Assembly: GCA_902556265.1 (NCBI GenBank)
Contig: CACDVM010000006.1
Coordinates: 1-63,549 of the forward strand
DNA length: 63,549 nucleotides
Origin: an uncultured Pelagibacteraceae bacterium
GTDB taxonomy: Bacteria; Pseudomonadota; Alphaproteobacteria; Pelagibacterales; Pelagibacteraceae
Direction of reading: 5' to 3'
Positions 1 to 7,869 of the stretch are shown in pieces (positions within the stretch are counted from its first letter, which is position 1; each line of letters opens with the position of its first letter). A model generated the notes under the pieces. That model was not told the origin of the DNA. It worked only from the letters and a program-made list of their open reading frames with translations, and did no database searches. A program made the position numbers and the translations under genes.

Positions 1-87
1 GGTGATAGTCGCAATTTTAGCTAAACCACCATTTCTTTTAGAACTATTTTTTTTAATTTTAGTATTTATTTTTTTTCTTTTTGTCAT
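1..87 (-). CDS. 5' end of an unrecognised gene, cut by the window edge
   Basis: An open frame starts at an ATG (87..85, minus strand) and runs off the left edge after 29 codons. The visible residues are very basic and low in complexity (MTKRKKINTKIKK, then NSSKRNGGLAKIA). I cannot assign a family. It is divergent from the cytidylate kinase, with a 173-bp spacer between them. The basic start could be a disordered tail of a nucleic-acid-binding protein, but that is a guess. Confidence 0.45.
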   Translation of the reverse strand, partial: MTKRKKINTKIKKNSSKRNGGLAKIATIT

Positions 88-260
88 TTATAAAAAACTT
101 ATTTGAACAAAGAATCAAACATGATTCAATAGTTCTAATAAAAAAATATTTTAATCAGTGACTATTTTGAGTTTCAACCTATGAGCGATTATTATCTTAA
201 AATTTGTAAAATCTTAATAATTTTTTTGCAATAAACTACTCAAAACATTATTAAGTTTTA
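88..260. promoter_or_regulatory. Divergent intergenic spacer with an inverted repeat
   Basis: This AT-rich spacer separates the left-edge minus-strand gene from cmk and must hold both promoters. Its one clear structure is a nested inverted repeat at 105..135: GAAC (105-108) pairs with GTTC (132-135), and GAATCA (112-117) with TGATTC (122-127) around an AACA loop. It lies 18 to 48 bp upstream of the minus-strand start codon, where an operator or a leader hairpin would fit. I saw no convincing -35/-10 pair and no RNA gene. Confidence 0.35.
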
Positions 261-896
261 GTGAAAAAGTTTAATAAATTAATAATTGCATGTGACGGTG
301 AGTCAGCCAGTGGCAAAAGCACTGCAGCAAAACTTATTTCTAAAAAGTATGATTTGTTATTGATAAACTCAGGTCTTCTTTATAGGTATGGAAGTAAGTT
401 GATTATTCAACACAATCCTAAAAACTTAATTTCCTTTTTAAAATATAAATTTAACAATGTATCTTATAAATCAATTTCAAAGCAAAATTTACATTCAGAA
501 AAAATAAGTAATCATGTTGCTTTATTGGCTAAGAACAAAAAAGTAAGAGAAATAGTTAATAGATTTCAGAAAAAAATTATTAAAAACAATAATAAAATTT
601 GTGTTGAAGGACGAGATATTGCTAGTAAGATTTTGGCCAAAAATCCAAAGTATGATTTAGCTTTCTACTTTAAATGCAATCTTACTACAGCTAGCTACAG
701 AAGATGGCTAGATATAAAAAAAAAGACACCTCTTAAAGATGTAAAAAAATCTTTGAGAAGAAGAACTCATATGGATAAAAAAAGAAAAAATAGTCCATTA
801 ATAAAAGTTAAAGATGCGATCTTAATCAGAACCGATCAATTAAATAAAAAACAAGTTTTATCAAAGATGGTGGAATATATAGAAAAAATAAATTAA
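261..896 (+). CDS. cmk: Cytidylate kinase, divergent
   Basis: The enzyme phosphorylates CMP and dCMP with ATP in the cytoplasm, for pyrimidine nucleotide supply. The 211-residue protein has a P-loop GESASGKS at residues 13-20, the family motif EGRDI at 116-120, and a KRKNSPL segment near 174-180 that matches the nucleotide-binding R-x-x-SPL region of Cmk. The start is GTG. Odd points: the usual DTGAMYR segment reads NSGLLYR, and neither aroA nor rpsA, the common alphaproteobacterial neighbours, is beside it. It could be a second, divergent Cmk-like kinase. The stop is 1 bp from the stop of the convergent MFS gene. Confidence 0.8.
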   Translation: MKKFNKLIIACDGESASGKSTAAKLISKKYDLLLINSGLLYRYGSKLIIQHNPKNLISFLKYKFNNVSYKSISKQNLHSEKISNHVALLAKNKKVREIVNRFQKKIIKNNNKICVEGRDIASKILAKNPKYDLAFYFKCNLTTASYRRWLDIKKKTPLKDVKKSLRRRTHMDKKRKNSPLIKVKDAILIRTDQLNKKQVLSKMVEYIEKIN

Positions 897-897
897 A

Positions 898-2181
898 TTA
901 TTTTTCTCTATCTTTAATCGGCTCTTCAATTGGTTCAGTTGTTGGATTTAGCTCTATCCCTGCTGGTGTAATTGTTTGAGGCATAGCCACAAATTGAGAG
1001 TCTGGATTTTCTACAGTTTTTCTTACTCTCATTCTATGAATTCCAAAAATTCCTATCACAGAGTGAAAGAAAAACAAGAACATAAAAAATCCATTTGAAC
1101 CAACAATATCCATAAAAATAGAGCATAAAAAAGGACCACTCATTGCACCTAATCCAAATACAAACTGAAGACCTGCACCTGCCGCAACAAATTTTTCTTT
1201 TGGAATATAGTCATTAGTGTGTGCTAAAATTAAAGAAAACATTGGTAGACTGCAAAAAGAAAAAAGAATTAGAAAAATATAAAACCAAGTTTTACTTGTA
1301 GCGAGTCCGTCAGGTAGATACATTTGTCTTGAAACAAATATTGCGAATAAAGCAAATATTGCTGCACCAAAAGTGGAAAAAACAATGACTTTTCTTCTGT
1401 CATATATATCTGATATTTTACCTACTGGAAATTGAGATATAGCCCCTGAAACTGCTAAGAGAAATGTAACTATTGATATTTCTAATATCGTAAAATTCAT
1501 TGAAGTTGCATAAACTGCCAACAAAGTAAACAAAGCAGATTGGATTGTTCCATAAAAAAAAGAACTTACCATTCCAAAAGGGGATGCTTCATAAAGATCT
1601 TTTAAAGTCATAGCTTTAATTCTTTTAAAAGTTGGTGGTTTCTTTTTAGTTAGTAGAATAGGTATAAGAGCTGCAGATGTTATTACTGAAACTAAAATAA
1701 ATGGTTCAAAATTTTTAGGACTACTAAAGTTAAGTAAAAACATACCAACTCCCATAGCACCATATAATATAACCATATATATTGATAATACACTTCCTCT
1801 ATTTTTGTTGCTTGATCTGTCATTAAGCCAACTTTCAGCAACTGTATAAATACAAACCATACTTATCCCAGTCAGCACTCTTAGTAAAAACCAAACAAAG
1901 GGATTTATTAAAATAGAATGAACCAAAATAACTAATGAAGCCAATGAGGCAAATGCAGCAAAAACTCTGATATGACCAACTCTAGAGATTATATTTGGAA
2001 TAGTTGCAGCACCTATAAAATATCCAACAAAATATCCTGACATCATAAAGCCAGTAGCAGTTAAACTAAACTCTTCTTGAACAGCTCTCACTCCTAGAAG
2101 AGAACCTTGAAAGCCGTAAGCCATCATGAGGAATCCCATACCTAAAAAAAGTGCCCAAGAATTTTTTAAAACTTTATTCAT
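898..2181 (-). CDS. MFS transporter
   Basis: A 427-residue major facilitator superfamily permease of the inner membrane, with about twelve hydrophobic segments in two halves and a charged cytoplasmic loop near the middle (TKKKPPTFKRIK). The region YTVAESWLNDR, early in the first half, resembles the YcaD-like MFS subgroup. The last 40 residues are hydrophilic and proline/glutamate-rich. The substrate cannot be read from sequence. It is transcribed alone. Upstream on the minus strand, the heptamer AGACTTG occurs twice, 16 bp apart (2219-2225 and 2235-2241), where an operator could sit. Confidence 0.85.
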   Translation of the reverse strand: MNKVLKNSWALFLGMGFLMMAYGFQGSLLGVRAVQEEFSLTATGFMMSGYFVGYFIGAATIPNIISRVGHIRVFAAFASLASLVILVHSILINPFVWFLLRVLTGISMVCIYTVAESWLNDRSSNKNRGSVLSIYMVILYGAMGVGMFLLNFSSPKNFEPFILVSVITSAALIPILLTKKKPPTFKRIKAMTLKDLYEASPFGMVSSFFYGTIQSALFTLLAVYATSMNFTILEISIVTFLLAVSGAISQFPVGKISDIYDRRKVIVFSTFGAAIFALFAIFVSRQMYLPDGLATSKTWFYIFLILFSFCSLPMFSLILAHTNDYIPKEKFVAAGAGLQFVFGLGAMSGPFLCSIFMDIVGSNGFFMFLFFFHSVIGIFGIHRMRVRKTVENPDSQFVAMPQTITPAGIELNPTTEPIEEPIKDREK

Positions 2182-2239
2182 AAAAACAACCGTAATTATT
2201 TGCGATGTATTAGTAAATCAAGTCTTAATTGTGACAAGT

Positions 2240-3100
2240 CTAAGAATTTCTTAGTTTCAAAAATGAGTGAATTGCTATGGTTAAAATTATAACTGCACCC
2301 CCTAGAAGGGTTTCTATGCTTGGTTGTTCCTTGATTATTAACCAAACCCAAATTGGTCCTATAATAGTCTCTAATAAGAAAAATAGATTTACTTCAGCAG
2401 CTGGGATGAATCTTGGAGCAATAGTGACCAATACAAAAGGTATTGCCACACAAAGTACGCACATTAAAGGAACAATAATTAAATCTTTATTTTCGAGCAC
2501 GAAACTTTCAATAAAAAATAAAGCAAATGTAGCAACAAATAATTTACCAACAACAGCTGCAGGTACCAAATTTTTTGATTTAGCAGATCTAATAGTTACA
2601 GCTCCTACAGCTAAACCAATGGCGGTAATAAATCCTAATATATCACCATAAAAATTACCTAATTTGATAGAATCAAAAAAAATAAAAATTACAGCTAAAA
2701 AAGTTACCATTATAGACATCAATGTTTTTTTATCTGGAGGTTCTTTTAAAAATATTGCGCTGAGTATAGCAGATAGCATTGGCGCAGTAGCTATCATCAC
2801 AAGAGTATTTGCTACATTCGTATTTTGTATCGAAACTACAAATGTTATATTTGTTATACTAAATGTACCAATATAGATAAGCCCATGATAACCGCTCGCA
2901 AACAACATTTTAAAAAAACTTAATTTATAAATAAGTAGCATCCCAAAAAAAACAGTAATAAATGGTATTATACCTCTGTAAAAAACTAAACCCCAAGTAT
3001 CAACATTTGAAAGCCTAATAAATAAAGAGTCAGGTGTAATAAATATTACCGCTACAAAAGCTAGCAAAGAACCTTTTTGTTGATCACTTAAATTTTTCAT
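2240..3100 (-). CDS. DMT-family (EamA) membrane transporter
   Basis: A drug/metabolite transporter superfamily protein with about ten transmembrane segments in two EamA repeats. The second repeat holds FFLLETIIGPIWVWLI, typical of the fold. I place the start at ATG 3100, giving 286 residues. This ATG overlaps the gshB stop as ATGA, which suggests translational coupling; a start six codons upstream (3118) is possible. Its position right after gshA-gshB suggests co-transcription with glutathione synthesis. A role in moving a thiol or amino acid is inference only. Confidence 0.8.
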   Translation of the reverse strand: MKNLSDQQKGSLLAFVAVIFITPDSLFIRLSNVDTWGLVFYRGIIPFITVFFGMLLIYKLSFFKMLFASGYHGLIYIGTFSITNITFVVSIQNTNVANTLVMIATAPMLSAILSAIFLKEPPDKKTLMSIMVTFLAVIFIFFDSIKLGNFYGDILGFITAIGLAVGAVTIRSAKSKNLVPAAVVGKLFVATFALFFIESFVLENKDLIIVPLMCVLCVAIPFVLVTIAPRFIPAAEVNLFFLLETIIGPIWVWLIIKEQPSIETLLGGAVIILTIAIHSFLKLRNS

Positions 3101-4023
3101 GCCTTTAATTCTTTCCAAAAAGTTTTTGCTAGATTTATTTTTGATAAATCATTTAAACTTTTTAATCCAGTTGGTGATGTAACATTGAAATCACCATTTA
3201 GTTTTTCATCAATAAAATCAATACCTGCAAAAAAAATATTCGCTTTTTTTAAATCCCTGGCAAGTAATTTAGATATTTTTTTTTCTGTTTTAGTTAATTT
3301 CGTTGTTATTGGCTTTGCACCCTTGCTCATATTACTTAAAAAAGATCCTTTTTTTGGAATTCTTGAAATTGCACCAGTAACTTTACCATTAATTAAGAAG
3401 ACTCTTTTGTCACCTCTGCTTATTTTAGGTAAATATTTTTGACACATTATGTGATCATGCTTTTTAACAAAATTTTTAATAAAATTTAAATTTAAACTAT
3501 TTAACAAATGAATATCATTACCACCGAAACTATGAATAGGTTTTAAGATTATTTTTTTATGTAATTTAAAAAATCTTTTTATTTCATCTAAGTTTTGAGT
3601 AAAAATAGTACTTGGCATAAATTTTTGATATTTGGCAGAGTATAGTTTTTCAGAAATATTGCGGATGGATGTTGGGTTATTTATAATTTTTACCTTATTA
3701 CTAATAATATCTAAAATATAAGTAGTTGAAATATACTCCATATTGAAAGGTGGATCTTGTCTAATTAATAAAAATTTACACTTAGATAGATCCAAATTTT
3801 GGTTTTTCACTATTTTATAAAATTTTTTTTTATTATAATTAAGTTTAATAAAAAAACCTTTAGCTACTACTTTTGAATTTATTACTGATAAATTTTTAGG
3901 CTCATAATAGAATATTTTGTACTTTTTATTTTGAATCTCATTTGCTAGAAAAATACTTGTATCAGTTAATGGGTTTAATTTAGAGGGATGATTTCCTTGA
4001 ATTGCAACAATTTTATTTGTCAT
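3097..4023 (-). CDS. gshB: Glutathione synthetase
   Basis: It joins gamma-glutamylcysteine to glycine with ATP in the second step of glutathione synthesis. The N-terminal substrate domain carries the GshB signature RQDPPFNMEY (about 88-97). The ATP-grasp domain shows KPIHSFGGNDI (about 161-171), and a C-terminal NVTSPTGL matches the conserved metal/substrate segment. I chose ATG 4023 (308 residues), the usual N-terminus (MTNKIVAIQG). A GTG three codons upstream is open. The ATG lies inside the gshA 3' end with an 11-nt overlap (ATGACAAATAA), so the two genes are probably coupled. Confidence 0.92.
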   Translation of the reverse strand: MTNKIVAIQGNHPSKLNPLTDTSIFLANEIQNKKYKIFYYEPKNLSVINSKVVAKGFFIKLNYNKKKFYKIVKNQNLDLSKCKFLLIRQDPPFNMEYISTTYILDIISNKVKIINNPTSIRNISEKLYSAKYQKFMPSTIFTQNLDEIKRFFKLHKKIILKPIHSFGGNDIHLLNSLNLNFIKNFVKKHDHIMCQKYLPKISRGDKRVFLINGKVTGAISRIPKKGSFLSNMSKGAKPITTKLTKTEKKISKLLARDLKKANIFFAGIDFIDEKLNGDFNVTSPTGLKSLNDLSKINLAKTFWKELKA

Positions 4024-5308
4024 ATAATTCACTTAAATCTTCATTTTTAGAAAATTTACTAATCATATGATTTGCATTTGTAGTCTTATTATCAATTAAT
4101 TTCTGCAAGTGATTTAAAAATAATGTTTCATTTTTTTTTTGTTTGTTTAGGACATCTCTATTCTCCAATCCTCTTTTTGATAAATTTAATAAAGTTGAAG
4201 CCCAATAAAGTAAATCTTTGCCCATCAATTGAGTATTAAATCCTTTTTGAGGAGCTTCTAAATAAGCATTAATTATTTTATTTTTCTCCCACTTTGATAT
4301 TAATTCATAAGTTTCATCTAAATTTCCATATAACATTCCAATGTTAAAAGCTGGCCCTGAGCACAAACAATCCCAACCACAAGTGTCCATTGATCTCAAC
4401 TCAATATATTTTTTTAATCTGTTTTCGGTAAAGACTGTACTTAAGTGAGTAGATAAGTCATTTTCATTTGGTAAACGATTATTGATTTCATTAATTTTTC
4501 CATCCATAAAATCTTTAAAAATATACCTCTGACCTGATAAATAATTTGTTTCATTTTGAATAAACAAAATTGGAAAGTTCATTATAAATTCAGCATATCT
4601 TTCAAAATTTAAATTCTCAAAAAATAATTTAGGAAGTCCACCTCTAGAGGTATTTTGCCAAACTTTTGAACGATATGATAAATAGTTACTTTTTTTCTTT
4701 TCAACAATTGAGGAATTTGCAAATAAAGCAATTGAGATAGGAACTATTGAATTAACTATTTTAAATTTTTTAATAAAATCTTCTTCAGAATTGTAATCTA
4801 TATTTAATTGTGTTCCACAAGTTCGATACATCATGTCCAAACTCAACTCACCCCCCAAAGGCATATCTTTTGTCATTAGTTTATATCTTTGTTTTGGATT
4901 GTTAGGAATTTCATTTGATTTAGAAATAGGATCAAATCCAGCACTTACGATACTTATATCAAGTTTTTTTGTCACCTGCCTTAATTCAAATAAATAATCG
5001 TGCGACTCTGCACATGCCTCATGAATATTATTAAGTTTTTCTCCAGACAATTCCACCTGGTTTCCTGGTTCAAGAGTAATACTTTTACCCCCTTTACTTA
5101 AACCTATAATATTTCCTTTTTCTAAAATTGGGTTCCAGCCAAATTCTAACAAAGCTGCAAACATTTCTTTAATCTTTGAGTAATCTATCCTTTTATTATT
5201 TTTGTTATTGAATAAAAATTTTTCATGTTCGATTCCAATTTTAAAATTTTTGGTTTCTTTTATTCCTGAAGTGAAGTATTTAATTATTTTTTCTTTAGTA
5301 TTGATCAT
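4013..5308 (-). CDS. gshA: Glutamate-cysteine ligase, plant/alphaproteobacterial type
   Basis: It catalyses the ATP-dependent joining of glutamate and cysteine, the first and limiting step of glutathione synthesis. The 431-residue protein shows GIEHEKF near residues 25-31 and ELRSMDTCGWD in the second half, both typical of the plant-type (GCS2-like) ligase of alphaproteobacteria rather than E. coli GshA. The segment LEPGNQVELSGE is part of the active-site fold. It heads the gshA-gshB-DMT unit. The HD-domain gene lies 15 bp upstream on the same strand and may share the transcript. Confidence 0.9.
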   Translation of the reverse strand: MINTKEKIIKYFTSGIKETKNFKIGIEHEKFLFNNKNNKRIDYSKIKEMFAALLEFGWNPILEKGNIIGLSKGGKSITLEPGNQVELSGEKLNNIHEACAESHDYLFELRQVTKKLDISIVSAGFDPISKSNEIPNNPKQRYKLMTKDMPLGGELSLDMMYRTCGTQLNIDYNSEEDFIKKFKIVNSIVPISIALFANSSIVEKKKSNYLSYRSKVWQNTSRGGLPKLFFENLNFERYAEFIMNFPILFIQNETNYLSGQRYIFKDFMDGKINEINNRLPNENDLSTHLSTVFTENRLKKYIELRSMDTCGWDCLCSGPAFNIGMLYGNLDETYELISKWEKNKIINAYLEAPQKGFNTQLMGKDLLYWASTLLNLSKRGLENRDVLNKQKKNETLFLNHLQKLIDNKTTNANHMISKFSKNEDLSELYDK

Positions 5309-5323
5309 AATTTATTTAAGAAT

Positions 5324-5881
5324 TTAAAGTAATGAATAAGGTTTTCTTGAAAATATTTTTTTTACAATAGGTTCAAAAAAATTCAATGAAAATGATTCAT
5401 AATTTGGATCAAATGAACTTTGATCATATTTTTCACAAAAATCCACTGTATCCTGATAATATTTGTGATCTTTATATTTATCTCTTTTATTTTTATCTCC
5501 ACCCAAATGATGAGCATAGTAGTACATTTGGAATTCTCCATGTTTTTCAATTATCCAGTGAGTTTTTTCAGAAACGTATGGTCTAAGAATGGCAGCTGCA
5601 TATTCTGAATGGTTCATTGGTGCTAATTCATCACCGATATCATGAAATAAAGCTGCAACAATCATTTCTTCACTTTCGCCATTTTTATATGCTCGCGTCG
5701 CACTTTGAAGAGAATGTTCTAATCTTGAAATTTGATAGCCCTCAAGAGTTTCAGTAAGTCCAGACATAAACTTCAATAGTCTATCTGCTGTTTTACTTGC
5801 AAAATCTTTTTCATTTTTATCTAAAAAAAGATAATCTTCTTTTGTTCCTTTTTTCATTTCTGTAAAACTCACTTTTTTCAT
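5324..5881 (-). CDS. HD-domain metalloprotein (COG4341-like), possible diiron oxygenase
   Basis: A 185-residue protein usually called a predicted HD phosphohydrolase. The metal-ligand pattern is H56 (RLEHSLQSATRA), H80-D81 (ALFHDIGDE), H91, H114 (EKHGEFQMYYYAHH) and a late Asp in KYDQSSFDPNY. That layout, with the tyrosine-rich segment after the third histidine region, is also that of PhnZ-type mixed-valent diiron oxygenases that cleave C-P bonds in organophosphonates. No phosphonate genes are beside it; its neighbours are purF and gshA. The function is open between phosphohydrolase and oxygenase. Confidence 0.75.
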   Translation of the reverse strand: MKKVSFTEMKKGTKEDYLFLDKNEKDFASKTADRLLKFMSGLTETLEGYQISRLEHSLQSATRAYKNGESEEMIVAALFHDIGDELAPMNHSEYAAAILRPYVSEKTHWIIEKHGEFQMYYYAHHLGGDKNKRDKYKDHKYYQDTVDFCEKYDQSSFDPNYESFSLNFFEPIVKKIFSRKPYSLL

Positions 5882-5884
5882 AAC

Positions 5885-7366
5885 TTAATTATTTGATGCG
5901 GTACTTAATAATGAAAGTTGAGTGACCTTATTGTCACCTAGTTCATCAATAGGTTTAACTGGATAATCACCTGTAAAATAGTGGTCGGTCAATTGAGGAT
6001 AATTTGTATTTCTTTTTTCAAAACCTATTGCTCTATACATTCCATCTAAAGATAAAAATTTTAAAGATTTAGCACCAATATATTCACAAATTTCATTATT
6101 AGTTTTATTAGCAGCTAATAATTCTTTTTTAGTAGGTGTGTCTACACCATAAAAATCTGGATATCTAATTTCAGGACAGGCAATTTTAACATGTACCTCT
6201 TTAGCACCTGCATCATATAACATTTTTACTATTTTATAAGAGGTAGTTCCTCTAACCAAAGAGTCATCAACTAAAATTATTTTTTTATCTTTAATAGTTG
6301 ATCGATTAGCATTTAATTTTAATTTAACACCTAAGCTTCTTATTTTTTGACTTGGTTCAATGAAAGTTCTTCCTACATAATGATTACGAACAAGTCCTAA
6401 TTCAAACTTCTTACCAAGATGTTGAGCAAAACCAAGGGCTGCTGCATTACCAGAGTCAGGAACAGGAACTACTATGTCAGCATCTACATCATTTTCTTTT
6501 GCAAGTTCTATTCCAAGATTTTTTCTATGCTCGTAAGCTGTTTTTTTATTCAAAATACTATCAGGTCGTGCAAAATATATGTATTCAAAAACACAAGGTC
6601 TTGCTTTTTTTAGAGGAAAAGGTTTTATGCTTTTCAATTCATTATCTTCAATTAAAACAATTTCTCCATTTTCAACCTCTCTTATAAATTTAGCACCGAT
6701 AATATCTAAAGCACATGTTTCAGACGCTAATACATAACTATTTTTCAATTTACCTATGACCAAAGGTCTTATACCAAATGGATCTCTCACTCCAATTAAA
6801 GATGTCTGAGTAAGCATTACTAAAGCATACCCCCCTTGTATTTGAAAAATTGCATCTACGACTTTATCAATTGTCTTTATTCTTTTTGATTTTGCGATTA
6901 ATTGAACTATTGTTTCTGTATCTGAGGTAGTATAAAAAATTGCTCCATCCTCAACCAATTTATTTCTTAAGGAAATTGAATTAGTTAAATTTCCGTTATG
7001 TGCAACACCTATACCCCCAGCATTTGTGTCGGCAAAAAAAGGCTGGATATTTCTTAATGTATTTTCACCTGTAGTACTATATCGATTGTGCCCTATCGCA
7101 TAATCGCCTTGAAGATTTTTGACAACTTTTTCTTTATTAAAATTATCACCAACTAAACCAAATCTTTTTTCAGAAAAATATTGTTTTCCATTAAAAGTAA
7201 CAATACCACAACCTTCTTGTCCTCTATGCTGAAGAGCGTGAAGACCAAGAGCGGTCAAAGCTGATGCATCTTTAGCATTGCTAATACCAAACACACCACA
7301 TTCTTCTTTTAATTTAGGATCAAAGTTCTTCAATTTTTTCTTTAGAATCCTGATATGTTTTTTCAT
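5885..7366 (-). CDS. purF: Amidophosphoribosyltransferase
   Basis: It catalyses the committed step of purine synthesis: PRPP plus glutamine to phosphoribosylamine. The Ntn-type glutaminase domain begins at Cys23 (EECGVFG) after a propeptide that must be cleaved. HNRYSTTG lies at 93-100 and HNGNLTN at 123-129. The phosphoribosyltransferase domain has the PRPP loop VDDSLVRGTTS at 366-376. Cysteines that could hold an iron-sulfur cluster lie in the C-terminal half. The ATG at 7366 overlaps cvpA by 47 nt; a TTG at 7333 is an alternative, and neither has a strong ribosome-binding site. The cvpA-purF order is conserved in many proteobacteria. Confidence 0.93.
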   Translation of the reverse strand: MKKHIRILKKKLKNFDPKLKEECGVFGISNAKDASALTALGLHALQHRGQEGCGIVTFNGKQYFSEKRFGLVGDNFNKEKVVKNLQGDYAIGHNRYSTTGENTLRNIQPFFADTNAGGIGVAHNGNLTNSISLRNKLVEDGAIFYTTSDTETIVQLIAKSKRIKTIDKVVDAIFQIQGGYALVMLTQTSLIGVRDPFGIRPLVIGKLKNSYVLASETCALDIIGAKFIREVENGEIVLIEDNELKSIKPFPLKKARPCVFEYIYFARPDSILNKKTAYEHRKNLGIELAKENDVDADIVVPVPDSGNAAALGFAQHLGKKFELGLVRNHYVGRTFIEPSQKIRSLGVKLKLNANRSTIKDKKIILVDDSLVRGTTSYKIVKMLYDAGAKEVHVKIACPEIRYPDFYGVDTPTKKELLAANKTNNEICEYIGAKSLKFLSLDGMYRAIGFEKRNTNYPQLTDHYFTGDYPVKPIDELGDNKVTQLSLLSTASNN

Positions 7367-7865
7367 TTGGAAATTCTTTAAGTAAATAATTACTACCTTT
7401 TTCTAAATATGGAAAGATGTATGATTTTTCTGAATTTATAGGCCATTTTTCATAATTATACACTATATGTACACCTGAAAAAATACATAATGAGATGATA
7501 TATGCTCTAATAAATCCAAAAAAGAATCCAAATACAGTATCTAAACTACCAATTCCAGTATACCGAATAGCTTTACTCAATCCTTTGTTAATCATCAAAA
7601 CTAAAAATATTACAATAATAAATATGGATATCCCAAGCCCCACATCAAGCACATACTCATTATCTATTATGTCTTTTAAGTAAGGTTTTAATTTTGGAAA
7701 AATAAGCAGAGTTAAAATATAGGCCAGTAACCATTTTGCCATTGATAAAATGCTTAAAACAAATCCTTTTTTATAACATTTTACTAATGAAAAAATTGTG
7801 ACCACTATATACAAAAGATCAATTATTGAGATGACTTCATAAAAATCTATTAGAACATCAGACAT
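7320..7865 (-). CDS. cvpA: CvpA family inner-membrane protein
   Basis: A 181-residue protein with four hydrophobic segments, a polar tail, and the CvpA-type core GIGSLDTVFGFFFGFIRAY near residues 100-118. CvpA is named for colicin V production in E. coli and is otherwise linked to envelope homeostasis; its molecular role is unknown. It sits directly upstream of purF, as in E. coli, and overlaps it. It follows the RND exporter by 4 bp, so the three genes are probably one transcript. Confidence 0.85.
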   Translation of the reverse strand: MSDVLIDFYEVISIIDLLYIVVTIFSLVKCYKKGFVLSILSMAKWLLAYILTLLIFPKLKPYLKDIIDNEYVLDVGLGISIFIIVIFLVLMINKGLSKAIRYTGIGSLDTVFGFFFGFIRAYIISLCIFSGVHIVYNYEKWPINSEKSYIFPYLEKGSNYLLKEFPNEKTYQDSKEKIEEL

Positions 7866-7869
7866 TTAA

